Assembly (NCBI GenBank): GCA_046704745.1
Contig: JBJKRL010000055.1
Coordinates: forward strand, 1-64,000
Length of the DNA stretch: 64,000 nucleotides
Direction of reading: 5' to 3'
From: CAWGGS01 sp046704745
GTDB taxonomy: Bacteria; Desulfobacterota; Desulfobulbia; Desulfobulbales; Desulfocapsaceae
The notes under the pieces: model-generated
What the model was told of the DNA's origin: nothing
The model's input: only the letters and a program-made list of their open reading frames with translations
Database searches by the model: none
Shown: piece after piece, positions 35,874 to 44,953 of the stretch
Layout: every line of letters starts with the position of its first letter
Numbering within the stretch: position 1 is the first letter of the stretch
Made by a program: the position numbers and the translations under genes

Positions 35874-36889
35874 GCCATTGCATCGGTAGAGCGGACCACA
35901 TGCATGCCGGCCTCGGCAAAACGTCTAAAAGCATCGTCTGCAGTCTCGGTGAAATCCGGACCACCAGGTATGACCACCGGCGAGGTGCAATCTTCCAGGA
36001 GATAGATTTTCCCGGCAAGATCCGAGGTCTTCTCTCGCTGTTTGAGGTCTGAGAACAGATCCTCTATGGTCCAGGCCACGCAATGGCTTTTGGCCTGCCC
36101 GGCGATCATGATTGCATCGAAGTCTAGGAGCTTCTCGACCAAATCGTCGTCCTTTTGGGCTACGTTTTCGCCCTTGGGGCCTTTTGTCACCTCCGGTCCG
36201 AATACGGAATAATGCTCCGTCAACGGGTTGCCCCCCTTGATACGAAACTCCGGTTGGCAGGCCCGGCTCAAGGAATGGAAAAAGACGGCTTCTTCCACGG
36301 ATGACACCATGGCGTGCCCTATTCCGCCCAGCATTGCGTGATAGGGCCAGACCGTCAAGTCGTATTTGCCGCTTTTTTTTAAAGCCTTTGCATAGTGCAG
36401 CAGATAATGTTGACCGTATTCGAAATCGATGCCGAGATATTTCAGGGTGTTGGGATCAGGCCGCCAACGTCCGTTTTCGATCTCGTCCAGGGAGATCTGA
36501 GAAAAGGCATCAGGGTGTTCACCATCGGCGTTTACCAAAAAGGCTGCATGAAAAATCTGCAAGGCCTGGTGGGTATCCATGGTGGCGATGATATGGCTGA
36601 TGGAACTGAGGTTATGGTAAATAAACTCGCATAAGCGGCGGTTATCGTCCACCGCCCCCGTACCGGATCGTCCGCCGACATAGAGTTCAAAGCCCGGGAT
36701 GCAGAAGGTGTTCTGGACATCGACCAGGAGCAGCGCAATTCGAGTCTCGTCGGAAGATACGGTCGCGATATGCTGATTTCGTGCCCAATGGACAGCCTCA
36801 TCAGCCCTTTCCTGATATGGGACACGCCACACTTTACCCACATTTTCCGGCAGAAAATGAGCCGGTATGGGCAAATTACGATAGGCCAT
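35846..36889 (-). CDS. Isochorismatase-fold cysteine hydrolase
   Basis: This 347-residue protein starts after TTGGAGGAGT. It has the catalytic triad motifs of the family: Asp in LLLVDVQNTFCIPG (about residue 57), Lys in KYDLTVWPYHAM (about 170), and Cys in GQAKSHCVAWTIEDL (about 265). The usual family length is about 200, so it carries about 140 extra residues in two extensions. Nicotinamidase is one possibility, but a zinc site cannot be confirmed. The 3' end overlaps the convergent membrane-protein gene. Confidence 0.82.
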   Translation of the reverse strand: MAYRNLPIPAHFLPENVGKVWRVPYQERADEAVHWARNQHIATVSSDETRIALLLVDVQNTFCIPGFELYVGGRSGTGAVDDNRRLCEFIYHNLSSISHIIATMDTHQALQIFHAAFLVNADGEHPDAFSQISLDEIENGRWRPDPNTLKYLGIDFEYGQHYLLHYAKALKKSGKYDLTVWPYHAMLGGIGHAMVSSVEEAVFFHSLSRACQPEFRIKGGNPLTEHYSVFGPEVTKGPKGENVAQKDDDLVEKLLDFDAIMIAGQAKSHCVAWTIEDLFSDLKQREKTSDLAGKIYLLEDCTSPVVIPGGPDFTETADDAFRRFAEAGMHVVRSTDAMAQWAGMPGA

Positions 36890-37416
36890 CGCAACTCCTC
36901 CAATTGTTTTCTTTTCCCACTCTGAAGCTGAAGGCTATTTGAGATAATTTGATTTTACTATAAGTACCCTGTACCTCTTTGCCAGGATATCCTTGTCCAT
37001 AACTTCATGAAGACTAGGGAAGACGGCTAAGGCAACACGATAGACTAATAATGCGCGATACTGATGCCCCCGCTAAAAGAACATGCCTTCAATTCTTTTC
37101 TTGCTTTAAACAGAATGAGGAAATAATTTCTCGGTTACTCAACCGTCGGCTGGTTACCTTATTACGAAGCCGATTCTTATAACATCGGAAAAATTCCAGG
37201 TGAAAAAGTATTCAATTATTAAAAATCAAGGCTGCTTTGAAAAATTTGACTTTCCGTACCTGATCAAGACCAAGACGCGCGGGAAAATTGCATCAGAGAT
37301 ATCTACTTAATATTACGAGGATAAAATTTTCTGTACAACGCAGAGATCGGACCGGTAAACGAGCCGGCGAGACTCCGAGAAGGCAATTTTTCAATGTTGC
37401 CTAAAAGGAATCGTTC
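36890..37416. other. Gap before the CaCA exchanger
   Basis: No gene is recognised. It holds the isochorismatase promoter on the minus strand at its left edge and copy C of the dispersed element (37220-37400), which ends just before the exchanger start. Confidence 0.5.
37220..37400. repeat. Dispersed palindromic element, copy C
   Basis: It shares AAAAATCAAGGC, CGAGGATAAAATTT, CGCAGAGATCGGACC and CCGGCGAGACTCCGAGAAGG with copy D in the same order and orientation. The copy is diverged and holds an extra AT-rich segment. CCGGTAAACGAGCCGG within it can form a hairpin. Confidence 0.75.
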
Positions 37417-38391
37417 ATGGGTGTGCAACTCATCTTCTGTCTGATAGGCTTCGCTCTTTTGTACTACGGAGCCGATTTTCTGGTAAAAGGTTCTTCCAGT
37501 CTTGCCCGAAGCCTCAGTATTCCCCCCCTTGTCATCGGCCTGACCGTGGTCGCTTTCGGGACCTCCGCCCCCGAGCTGGTGGTAAGTCTTGTTTCGGTTT
37601 TCAAGGGCAAAAGTATGATAGCTGTGGGTAATGTCATCGGTAGCAATATCTGCAATATCGGCCTGATACTTGGTATCTCCGCCCTGATACAACCCATCCG
37701 CAGCCATACAAAGGTTGTCCGCCGCGATATTCCGATAATGATCGGCGTATCGTTCTACCTCCTGTTGTTGTCTGTCAACTCCCACCTGGGTCGGCTGGAG
37801 GGTCTTTCTCTGGTTGTCGGTCTTATTGGCTATACCTACTTAAATTACTTTCGGGCACGTCAAGGAAAAGAGGAAGCAATACATGCTGCGGAGATTGAAC
37901 AAGAGGTCCAAGGGGTCGGCTATATACCATCGCGCCCCCGGCAGCTGGTCATGATCAGTTTGGGGATTACCGGTGTAGTCTTCGGGGCGCAACTCTTAGT
38001 CGATGCAGCGGTTGTCATTATGTCGGCTCTGGGTGTGGAAGAAAAATTCATCGGCTTGACTATCGTTGCTTTCGGCTCATCTCTGCCGGAGCTTGCCACC
38101 TCGGTGGTGGCTGCCATGCGCAAGGAGATGGACATCAGTATCGGCAATCTCGTCGGCAGCAACGTTTTCAATATCTTAAGCGTATTGGGGTTATCCGCGT
38201 TTCTGCGTCCCATTACCATCCCCGGCGGTTTTTTCAATTCCGGACTTTGGATCGATTATCTGGTAATGATAGCTGTGAGCAGTCTGCCCTTTTTCATGAT
38301 GCGCAAGAAACATACCTTAAGCCGTATCCACGGCGCTGTATTACTCGTCTGCTACGGTTTGTACATGGGGTATTTAATACTAAAAGCGTAA
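37417..38391 (+). CDS. Calcium/cation antiporter (CaCA family)
   Basis: This 324-residue protein has two homologous alpha-repeats, VVAFGTSAPELVVSLVSV (about residues 45-62) and VAFGSSLPELATSVVAA (about 215-232). Their Glu residues bind the cation and sodium. About ten helices flank them. A middle hydrophilic loop (residues 145-175) separates the halves. It exchanges Na+ or H+ for Ca2+ at the cytoplasmic membrane. AAGGAATCG precedes the ATG. Copies of the same repeat lie directly on both sides of the gene. Confidence 0.9.
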   Translation: MGVQLIFCLIGFALLYYGADFLVKGSSSLARSLSIPPLVIGLTVVAFGTSAPELVVSLVSVFKGKSMIAVGNVIGSNICNIGLILGISALIQPIRSHTKVVRRDIPIMIGVSFYLLLLSVNSHLGRLEGLSLVVGLIGYTYLNYFRARQGKEEAIHAAEIEQEVQGVGYIPSRPRQLVMISLGITGVVFGAQLLVDAAVVIMSALGVEEKFIGLTIVAFGSSLPELATSVVAAMRKEMDISIGNLVGSNVFNILSVLGLSAFLRPITIPGGFFNSGLWIDYLVMIAVSSLPFFMMRKKHTLSRIHGAVLLVCYGLYMGYLILKA

Positions 38392-38530
38392 AATAAAAAA
38401 AATCACCCATAATCAAGCAAATTTAAAAGTTATTCTTAAATTATTATTATATTGAACCTCAACTTTCCGGGTTGTGGTAATAATTTGGAATACTATCCAA
38501 TTTTGGGGTCTTCCTGCAGTTAGTTCAGAA

Positions 38531-38600
38531 GGAGCCAGAATCCAGGAGTCAGAATTCATGAGAAAACTCTTTAAAATCAAGTAATCTGGATTCTGGCTCC
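38531..38600. repeat. 15 bp inverted repeat
   Basis: GGAGCCAGAATCCAG (38531-38545) and CTGGATTCTGGCTCC (38586-38600) pair perfectly around 40 bases. The following GAGTCAGAATTC and TCCTGAATTC words belong to the CAGAAnnCAG-type low-complexity repeats also seen at 55.8 and 56.1 kb. Confidence 0.7.
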
Positions 38601-38690
38601 TGGCTCCTGAATTCTTTCCAGCAGACAACTTGTCTGTTGATCACCTCGAAATTGCAACAAAAATACCAAGCCGGAAAGTTGAAATTGAAC

Positions 38691-38845
38691 CTCTTGCAAA
38701 ATGAGGATTTTCGTTAAAAATCAAGGCATGCGAAAAATTTTACCGCAGGCATATATCTGATATTCCGAGGATAAAATTTCGAGCATAACGCGGAGTTTGG
38801 GCCGGTAAGCGAGCCGGCGAGACTCCGAGAAGACCTTTTTGCAAG
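38691..38845. repeat. Dispersed palindromic element, copy D
   Basis: The best-preserved copy. CTTGCAAAAT near 38694 and TTTTTGCAAG near 38835 form terminal inverted repeats. Inside, AAATTTTACC and GGATAAAATTT are inverted arms around GCAGGCATATATCTGATATTC, and GCCGGTAAGCGAGCCGGC folds as a hairpin. Confidence 0.8.
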
Positions 38846-38900
38846 TGGCTCATATTGAATCGTTGTTTTTCTGATTACCGTTTGGTGCATCGAAATTATT

Positions 38901-40724
38901 ATGCCGAAGTCACTTTCAACTACTATTGCCAATATCAAAAGCTGGATACGACTCAAAAGGGTCCTTTTGCTTGCCATCCCCACAGGAATCATTGCCGGGT
39001 TAGGCTCAGTAATTTTTTTCACTCTTCTGGACGTGTCCCATAGTTTTTTCCTGGAATACCTCACCGGGTATTTCCCTCCCGGGCCGGGCGGCGAGCATTC
39101 ACTAGTTCATGTCCCTTCAAAGGAGATGATTCGCTGGATGTTTTTTGTGGTTCCCACCGTAGGAGGCCTGCTGGCCGGTTGGCTTATTTATGCCTTTGCC
39201 CCTGAAGCCGAGGGACACGGTACCGATGCCGCCCTGGACAGCTATCACTTCAGACATGCCATCATCCGGGGCAGGATTCCACTCATTAAGACCATTGCCT
39301 CGGCAATTACCATCGGATCCGGCGGCTCAGGCGGCCGGGAAGGCCCTATCGCCCAAATAGGCGCCGGCTTCGGCTCCATCATCGCCCAGAAACTCGATCT
39401 GAGCGAAGCTGAACGTCGGATACTGATGATGGCGGGAATGAGCGCCGGAATCGGTTCTATTTTCCATGCCCCTCTCGCCGGCGCAATTTTTGCTGCGGAA
39501 ATCCTTTACCGGGATATCGATATGGAATATGAACTTCTGGTCCCTTCCGCCATAACCTCGGTTGTCGCCTACTGTGTCTTTGCCCTTTTTTTCGGCTTCG
39601 ACCACCTCTTTATAACCCCGAATATGACCTTTACCAGCACAGGGGAAATACTTCCGTACACCATTCTTGCCCTGGTGGTTGCCGTAGCAGCCGGATTTTA
39701 CTCAACTATGTTTTATAAAGTGAGGGATATGTTTGAGGCCTTGCCGATCCTTCCCCATTTCAAACCGGCCATTGGTGGTCTGTTGACCGGAGCAATAGGG
39801 TTTTTCCTCCCAGCCTCCATCTATACTGGGTACGGGCTCTTGCAACAGGCCTTTAACGGCCATCTGGCCATAGCCTTTCTTCTCGCAGTGGCTTTTGCTA
39901 AAATGTTTACCACCGCCTTCAGTATCGCCTCGGGCGGCAGCGGCGGCGTATTCGGACCGTCGGTGGTTATCGGAGGGGCTCTAGGCGGGGCAATCGGTTT
40001 AATCCTCAAGGAAATCATGCCATCATTGGTACCAGATCCTCATACTTACATCATCGTGGGCATGGCCGGTTTTTTTGCCTCAGCTGCCTCGACCCCCTTC
40101 TCTACCATCATTATGGTCAGTGAGATGACCGGGAGCTACGAATTGCTTCTTCCCGCCGTCTGGGTAACGACCCTGGCCTTTCTCTTTCGCTCCCGCAAGG
40201 GAATCTATGAAAAACAGCGTATTACCCGTCATGACAGCCCAATTCATCATGCCGACTTCTTGCAAGGGTTGCTGGGTAAACTGACGGTGGGAGATATACT
40301 GAACAGAGCTCAGGTGGCAACACCCAAAACGGTCGATCCTGATCTGTCACTGAAGGATTTAAGTAAATTAATTGGGGAAAATCCGCAGGATTTTTATACG
40401 GTGGTCAATAAGGATGGAAAATGTATCGGCCTGATCAATACGGCCGAGGCCAAAAAAGCCTGTACCATACCACATCCGGATGAGAAAACAACGGCGCAGG
40501 ATCTGGCACAAAAATGTGAGACCGTCTATCCGGGAGACTCTTTGGGAACGGCGCTCACTCTTATGGCCAATAACCATCATGATGAGCTGGTGGTCCTTTC
40601 CAGGCAGGATGCAGCAACCGGTACCCTTGGCGTTCTGTGCCGAAACGACATATTGAAGGCCTACGACCCGGATATTACTTTGGCAGGCAGCCACCACAAA
40701 ACAAAGCACACAAAATCCCCTTAA
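38901..40724 (+). CDS. ClC family chloride channel/transporter with CBS pair
   Basis: This 607-residue protein has the ClC core: GSGGSGGREGPIAQIGAG (selectivity motif GxGREGP, about residues 140-157), AAEILYRD, GGSGGVFGPSVVIGG and the membrane helices. It is followed by two CBS-type segments (residues about 455-590: LTVGDILNRAQVATPKTV; AQDLAQKCETVYPGDSLGTALTLMANNHHDELVV). The gating Glu in GREGP points to Cl-/H+ handling. CBS pairs often bind adenosine nucleotides and regulate opening. There is no clear ribosome-binding site, so expression may be modest. Confidence 0.92.
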   Translation: MPKSLSTTIANIKSWIRLKRVLLLAIPTGIIAGLGSVIFFTLLDVSHSFFLEYLTGYFPPGPGGEHSLVHVPSKEMIRWMFFVVPTVGGLLAGWLIYAFAPEAEGHGTDAALDSYHFRHAIIRGRIPLIKTIASAITIGSGGSGGREGPIAQIGAGFGSIIAQKLDLSEAERRILMMAGMSAGIGSIFHAPLAGAIFAAEILYRDIDMEYELLVPSAITSVVAYCVFALFFGFDHLFITPNMTFTSTGEILPYTILALVVAVAAGFYSTMFYKVRDMFEALPILPHFKPAIGGLLTGAIGFFLPASIYTGYGLLQQAFNGHLAIAFLLAVAFAKMFTTAFSIASGGSGGVFGPSVVIGGALGGAIGLILKEIMPSLVPDPHTYIIVGMAGFFASAASTPFSTIIMVSEMTGSYELLLPAVWVTTLAFLFRSRKGIYEKQRITRHDSPIHHADFLQGLLGKLTVGDILNRAQVATPKTVDPDLSLKDLSKLIGENPQDFYTVVNKDGKCIGLINTAEAKKACTIPHPDEKTTAQDLAQKCETVYPGDSLGTALTLMANNHHDELVVLSRQDAATGTLGVLCRNDILKAYDPDITLAGSHHKTKHTKSP

Positions 40725-40824
40725 CTCGCATTACACTCTGACAGAAAGTGCATTGACAGGAGGAGACAAAAGTTTTCTTTTATTGTCCAGAAATCGTATA
40801 ATCAAGTCGGAGATGGGGGATTAG

Positions 40825-40851
40825 CCCGCATTTCTCATCAGTTCATGCGGT
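40825..40851 (+). repeat. REP-like repeat, copy 2
   Basis: CCCGCATTTCTCATCAG is followed by TTCATGCGGT. It matches the 27-base copy at 11847-11873 at all but two or three positions. CCGCAT/ATGCGG ends allow a stem-loop. It lies in the leader of the first alcohol dehydrogenase. Confidence 0.7.
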
Positions 40852-40926
40852 CCATAAACTGCAGTTCTCCGACTTTTCACACCCGTCCGGCTCATATAAA
40901 ACACACAACAACACGGAGAATGATCT

Positions 40927-42075
40927 ATGGAAATCACCAAATTTGCCATTCCCGAGATTATCTTCGGACGTGGAAGTCTGAACTATGTCGGCCAATGTGC
41001 CCTGCGACTGGGGGCCAAAAAGGTGTTTTTGGTCAGCGATGCAGGTATTGAGGAAGCGGGTTGGTTGCAGAAGTTAATGGATATCCTCAAGAAAGAGGGC
41101 ATCGAATGGATTTATTATCCAGGCGTCACCCCCAATCCCCGCGACTATCAAGTGGAGCAAGGAGCCGAATTCTACCTGAAAAATCATGCCGATGTTATAA
41201 TCGCCATCGGCGGCGGCAGTTCAATGGATACCGCCAAAGGGATTGCCATCATTGCCAGCAACGGCGGCAGAATCAGCGACTACGAAGGCGCTAACAGAGT
41301 CAACCGGCCGTTGCCGCCCATGGTATTGATCACCACCACTGCCGGCAGCGGCTCGGATATTTCCCAATTCTGCATCATAACCGACGTGAAGCGGGCGGTA
41401 AAGATGTCTATTATAACCCGTACCCTGGTTCCCAATATCTCGATTGTCGACCCGCTCATCCTGCGAACCAAGACCGAAACGCTTATCATCCACTCAGCCA
41501 TCGACGCACTGGCCCACGCCGTTGAAGCCTATATCTCGACCATTTCCTCACCCTTCACCGAGATGCAATCCTTAAAGGCCATCGATCTCATTATCCGCAA
41601 TCTTCCCCGGGCTGTTGAAACCAAGTCGCTCGATTCACTGGAGAATTTAAGTATAGCCTCGGTGGCAGCCTCCATGGCCTTCAGCAACGCCAGTCTCGGT
41701 GCCGAGCATGCCCTGGCCCATTCTCTCGGAGGATATTTCGATCTGCGCCACGGAGTGGTCCATCCGATTCTTCTTACCGCTGTGATGCGGTTTAATCTCG
41801 ACTCCGCCGAGGCAAAGTTTGCCAACATCGGCCGGGTCATCCTGGATCGGAACCTGGGTACTCCACGGGAAACGGCACTTGCCGGCATTGCCAGACTGGA
41901 AGATTTTTTTTCCTCCTTCAATGTGCCGATACGACTCAGTCAGGTCGTGGAGGCCAAAGAAAAAGACCGTATGGGAGCCATCTGCAAGACAGCTGTGAAC
42001 GATGCCTGCAACTTGACTAACCCACGTCCGGCTACCTGGCAGGATTTTCTCAAAATATGTGAAGAAGTATGGTAA
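40927..42075 (+). CDS. Iron-containing alcohol dehydrogenase 1
   Basis: This 382-residue group III dehydrogenase has an NAD(H) binding half with IIAIGGGSSMDTAKGIA (about residue 90-105) and LITTTAGSGSDISQF. The metal-binding half has SAIDALAHAVEAYIS (Asp and His) and GAEHALAHSLGGYFDLRHGVVHP (the remaining two His ligands). ACACGGAGAATG provides the ribosome-binding site. It oxidises or reduces a primary alcohol; the substrate is unknown. The stop overlaps the kinase gene (TAATG), so enzyme and regulators are made from one message. Confidence 0.93.
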   Translation: MEITKFAIPEIIFGRGSLNYVGQCALRLGAKKVFLVSDAGIEEAGWLQKLMDILKKEGIEWIYYPGVTPNPRDYQVEQGAEFYLKNHADVIIAIGGGSSMDTAKGIAIIASNGGRISDYEGANRVNRPLPPMVLITTTAGSGSDISQFCIITDVKRAVKMSIITRTLVPNISIVDPLILRTKTETLIIHSAIDALAHAVEAYISTISSPFTEMQSLKAIDLIIRNLPRAVETKSLDSLENLSIASVAASMAFSNASLGAEHALAHSLGGYFDLRHGVVHPILLTAVMRFNLDSAEAKFANIGRVILDRNLGTPRETALAGIARLEDFFSSFNVPIRLSQVVEAKEKDRMGAICKTAVNDACNLTNPRPATWQDFLKICEEVW

Positions 42076-43268
42076 TGAAATCCGCACCCACCCTGGACGA
42101 TCTGGTAGGAATCGAACACTGTAAGCTGGGCTTCTATCAGGACCTGCAGCAGAAGGTCGAACAACTGAAGACTTCGAATCAGGAACTGGAAAAAAAACGC
42201 AAAGAGATTCAAGCACTGCTTGACGGGATAACCGATCTCATGGTCGTTTTGTCGGAAGACTTGAAAATTCAGCGTGTCAATCACGTGTTTCAACAATGGT
42301 TCCCGGGTGTAGACCCCATAGGACGCCGCTGCTGTGAAGTTTTCCGCGGCTGCCATGAAAGATGCGAAGACTGTCCGGCTCTGAGGGCGTTGGACCTGGA
42401 CGAGATCGTAAAGGATCATTCCTCCTATAAGTTGGACGACCAATACCGCCATTTTGAAATCATTGCCTCGCCGTTGAAAACCAGTCCTACCGGCGAACGG
42501 AGCGTACTCCTGTTCAAGCGCGACGTAACCTTGGAAAAGGAATTCCAGGCCAAATTCTACCAGGCGGAAAAGATGGCCACCATCGGCGCGCTGGCCGCCG
42601 GGGTGGCACATGAGATAAACAATCCATTGACGGCAATAAGCGGTTTTGCCGAAGGGCTCAAGCGCAGGGTCGGCCATATCGAAAAACTGGTGGCACCAGA
42701 AATGGCCGATGACTTCAAAGAGTATACCGAAACCATCATCAAGGAATGCCTGCGCTGTCGTGACATTGTGCAAACGCTTCTGACCTTCAGCCGTCCGGTC
42801 ACCTCAAGCCTCAATCCGGTCAATCTGAACCACTGTGTCAACGATTCCCTGTTCATCTTAAAGCATCATCTCAAAGAGCACCTCAAGATCTCCGTCAAAA
42901 CGGATCTGGCCTCGAATCTGCCGGCGATCATGGGGGACGAATCGCAGCTCAAGCAGGTCATCATCAATCTCTTTACCAATGCGCTGGACGCAACCGGGGA
43001 AGGCGATGAAATCCGCATCATTACCCGGGCAGGCAAAAACAGCGGCGCCGAGCTTCTGGTCGAAGATACCGGCTGCGGAATACCGACAGGTCTTAAGAAT
43101 AAACTCTTTGAACCGTTTTTTACCACCAAGCCTGTGGGGAAAGGCATCGGTATCGGTCTGTCGACCTGTTATTCCATTGTCAGCAACCACCACGGAGAAA
43201 TCACCGTGGACAGTGAGGAAGGGCATGGGTCGTCATTCAAAGTTTCTTTACCGGGAATTACATCATAA
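42075..43268 (+). CDS. PAS-domain sensor histidine kinase
   Basis: The ATG at 42075 overlaps the dehydrogenase stop (an ATG at 42069 is also in frame). A coiled-coil (residues 15-50) leads to a PAS domain whose strand region holds a cysteine cluster, RRCCEVFRGCHERCEDCPAL, likely a metal or redox site. Next come HisKA (LAAGVAHEINNPLTAISGF, phospho-His) and HATPase_c (N-box NLFTNALDAT, DTGCGIP, FTTKPVGKGIGIGLST). No transmembrane segment is present, so it is a cytosolic sensor. Its stop overlaps the response-regulator start. Confidence 0.92.
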   Translation: MKSAPTLDDLVGIEHCKLGFYQDLQQKVEQLKTSNQELEKKRKEIQALLDGITDLMVVLSEDLKIQRVNHVFQQWFPGVDPIGRRCCEVFRGCHERCEDCPALRALDLDEIVKDHSSYKLDDQYRHFEIIASPLKTSPTGERSVLLFKRDVTLEKEFQAKFYQAEKMATIGALAAGVAHEINNPLTAISGFAEGLKRRVGHIEKLVAPEMADDFKEYTETIIKECLRCRDIVQTLLTFSRPVTSSLNPVNLNHCVNDSLFILKHHLKEHLKISVKTDLASNLPAIMGDESQLKQVIINLFTNALDATGEGDEIRIITRAGKNSGAELLVEDTGCGIPTGLKNKLFEPFFTTKPVGKGIGIGLSTCYSIVSNHHGEITVDSEEGHGSSFKVSLPGITS

Positions 43269-44602
43269 TGGAACAAGAAGCATATGAAATTCTGGTGATC
43301 GACGATGAACAATCGATTAGAAGGCTCATGCAGAAGGAGCTCTCAACAGGCCATCGGAAGGTAATGAATGCATCCGATGCCGCAACAGCCCGCGAAATTG
43401 TCCGGAGCCACTGGTTCGATGTCATTATTATGGATCTGCGGCTGCCGGATACCCATGATCTCGATTTGTTAATCGAAATCAAGGAGTCGGTTCCCCATAC
43501 CGAGGTCATTATGATCACCGGCCATGGTGATATCGATACTGCAGTAAAAGCGATGAAACTGGGAGCCTATGATTTCATTCGCAAGCCGTTCAACCTTGAC
43601 CATCTTGATCTCCTGGTGGAAAAGGCCCACCAGCGGACAGTACTCTCCCGCGAAAATACTATTCTCCGCAACAATAATCTGACCCGTGAGTCGGTACAAT
43701 TCATCGGCAATTCAGAGGCGGTACGGGAGATCAAATTCTTAATCAACAAGGTGGCTCCTGCCAAGATACCCGTACTCATTACCGGAGAATCAGGAGTCGG
43801 CAAAGACGTCGTCGCCAGATTGATTCATCGGCAGTCACAGTGCGCAGCCAGGCCGATGGTTGTCAAAAACTGTGCGTCCCTGCAGAAGGATCTGGCGCGC
43901 AGTGAACTGTTCGGCCACATGAAGGGCTCGTTTACCGGCGCCACTGAGACCAGGGATGGTCTCATGACCTATGCCCATGACAGCACTCTTTTTCTCGATG
44001 AAATAGGCGATCTGCCCCTGGAAGTCCAGGCTTCCCTGTTGCGCGCCTTGGAAACTCAGACATTCCGGAGGGTCGGGGAAAAAGAAGAGCATAAAGTCAA
44101 TATCCGTTTTCTTTTTGCCACCAACCGTAATCTGGTTGAAGAGGTCGAAGAAGGTCGGTTTAACGAGGCCTTTTTCCACAGGATCAATGCCTTTACCATC
44201 CGCATCCCGTCCCTTAAGGATCGCAAGGAAGATCTTTCCTTACTGGTCGACTATTTTCTAACCCGGCTAAGCCCCGACAACACTGCCTACAGTATCGTCG
44301 ACAGCGCCATGGATTGCCTGCTCCGCTATGACTGGCCGGGTAATATCCGGGAACTTCGAAACGTGATCGAGCGCTCCATCATCCTGGCTGAAAACAATAT
44401 CATCACCCCGCGTTGTCTACCGCGGGAGTTGGTTTCGGGATCCGAAGACGGACAAGCGCCTTTGAGTTTGGATTCGGTGGAGAAAAACCACATCTTGAAG
44501 ATCTTGAATTTCTTTGACGGCAACCGGCAAAAGACTTCCGAAGCATTGGGGATCAGCAGAAAAACGCTCTATCGGAAGCTGGCTCAATATTCCATGCTGT
44601 GA
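43268..44602 (+). CDS. Sigma-54-dependent response regulator (NtrC/AtoC type)
   Basis: This 444-residue protein has a REC domain (phospho-Asp in IIMDLRLPD, about residue 57; Lys in IRKPFN) and a AAA+ domain with GESGVGKD (Walker A), LFGHMKGSFTGA (sigma-54 contact loop, GSFTGA instead of the common GAFTGA) and LFLDEIGDLP (Walker B). It ends in a Fis-type HTH (KTSEALGISRKTLYRKL). It is translationally coupled to the kinase. The canonical sigma-54 promoter just downstream is the likely target. Confidence 0.95.
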   Translation: MEQEAYEILVIDDEQSIRRLMQKELSTGHRKVMNASDAATAREIVRSHWFDVIIMDLRLPDTHDLDLLIEIKESVPHTEVIMITGHGDIDTAVKAMKLGAYDFIRKPFNLDHLDLLVEKAHQRTVLSRENTILRNNNLTRESVQFIGNSEAVREIKFLINKVAPAKIPVLITGESGVGKDVVARLIHRQSQCAARPMVVKNCASLQKDLARSELFGHMKGSFTGATETRDGLMTYAHDSTLFLDEIGDLPLEVQASLLRALETQTFRRVGEKEEHKVNIRFLFATNRNLVEEVEEGRFNEAFFHRINAFTIRIPSLKDRKEDLSLLVDYFLTRLSPDNTAYSIVDSAMDCLLRYDWPGNIRELRNVIERSIILAENNIITPRCLPRELVSGSEDGQAPLSLDSVEKNHILKILNFFDGNRQKTSEALGISRKTLYRKLAQYSML

Positions 44603-44614
44603 CCCGTGGGACAC
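44599..44614. promoter_or_regulatory. Possible enhancer-binding site
   Basis: GTGACCCGTGGGACAC is an imperfect 16-base palindrome spanning the response-regulator stop, about 245 bases upstream of the -24/-12 promoter, a usual distance for an NtrC-type enhancer. A related TTTTGACCCACAA lies near 44692. The link to the regulator is inference. Confidence 0.35.
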
Positions 44615-44953
44615 CCTGTTTCTTCTTTCACCACTACAGCGGTCTTTTTTCCTTGGACATTCTGACTCAACACCAGCCCCTAAATGTAGCATTTTGACCC
44701 ACAACGAATTTATTCAGTATTTCGTACAAGTTAAGACACAACTATTCCCGGTCGCGCCAAAGATTCCTCGTGCGGCAGCCACCCTCCTCAAGACAAACAG
44801 TCTTCTCGCGTATCTCCAGAACGATGTTATCAAATTGATATTACTAGTATTTCAACATTGGCACACCCTTTGCTTAAAAAGAGACATGTAAGGTCCAGGC
44901 TAGGCTGAAGGACACATCAGAACAATCTCAACGTAAAAAAGGAAGGTGCTACT
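44603..44953. other. Regulatory gap between the regulator and Fe-ADH 2
   Basis: No gene is recognised in 351 bases. The DNA holds the sigma-54 promoter and candidate upstream activator sites described separately. Confidence 0.6.
44859..44873 (+). promoter_or_regulatory. Sigma-54 (-24/-12) promoter of Fe-ADH 2
   Basis: TGGCACACCCTTTGC matches the TGGCACG-N4-TTGC consensus at every conserved position but one, with the invariant GG and GC at the right spacing. Transcription would begin about 12 bases later, leaving a leader of about 70 bases before the dehydrogenase ATG. Confidence 0.88.

Larger units (their letters stand above)
38392..38900. other. Repeat-rich gap before the ClC gene
   Basis: No gene is recognised. 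It holds a 15 bp inverted repeat (38531-38545/38586-38600) and copy D of the dispersed element (38691-38845). Confidence 0.5.

Noticed and set aside
44600..44760. Phage or integrative element junction
   Set aside because: No integrase, direct repeats or composition change at these positions.
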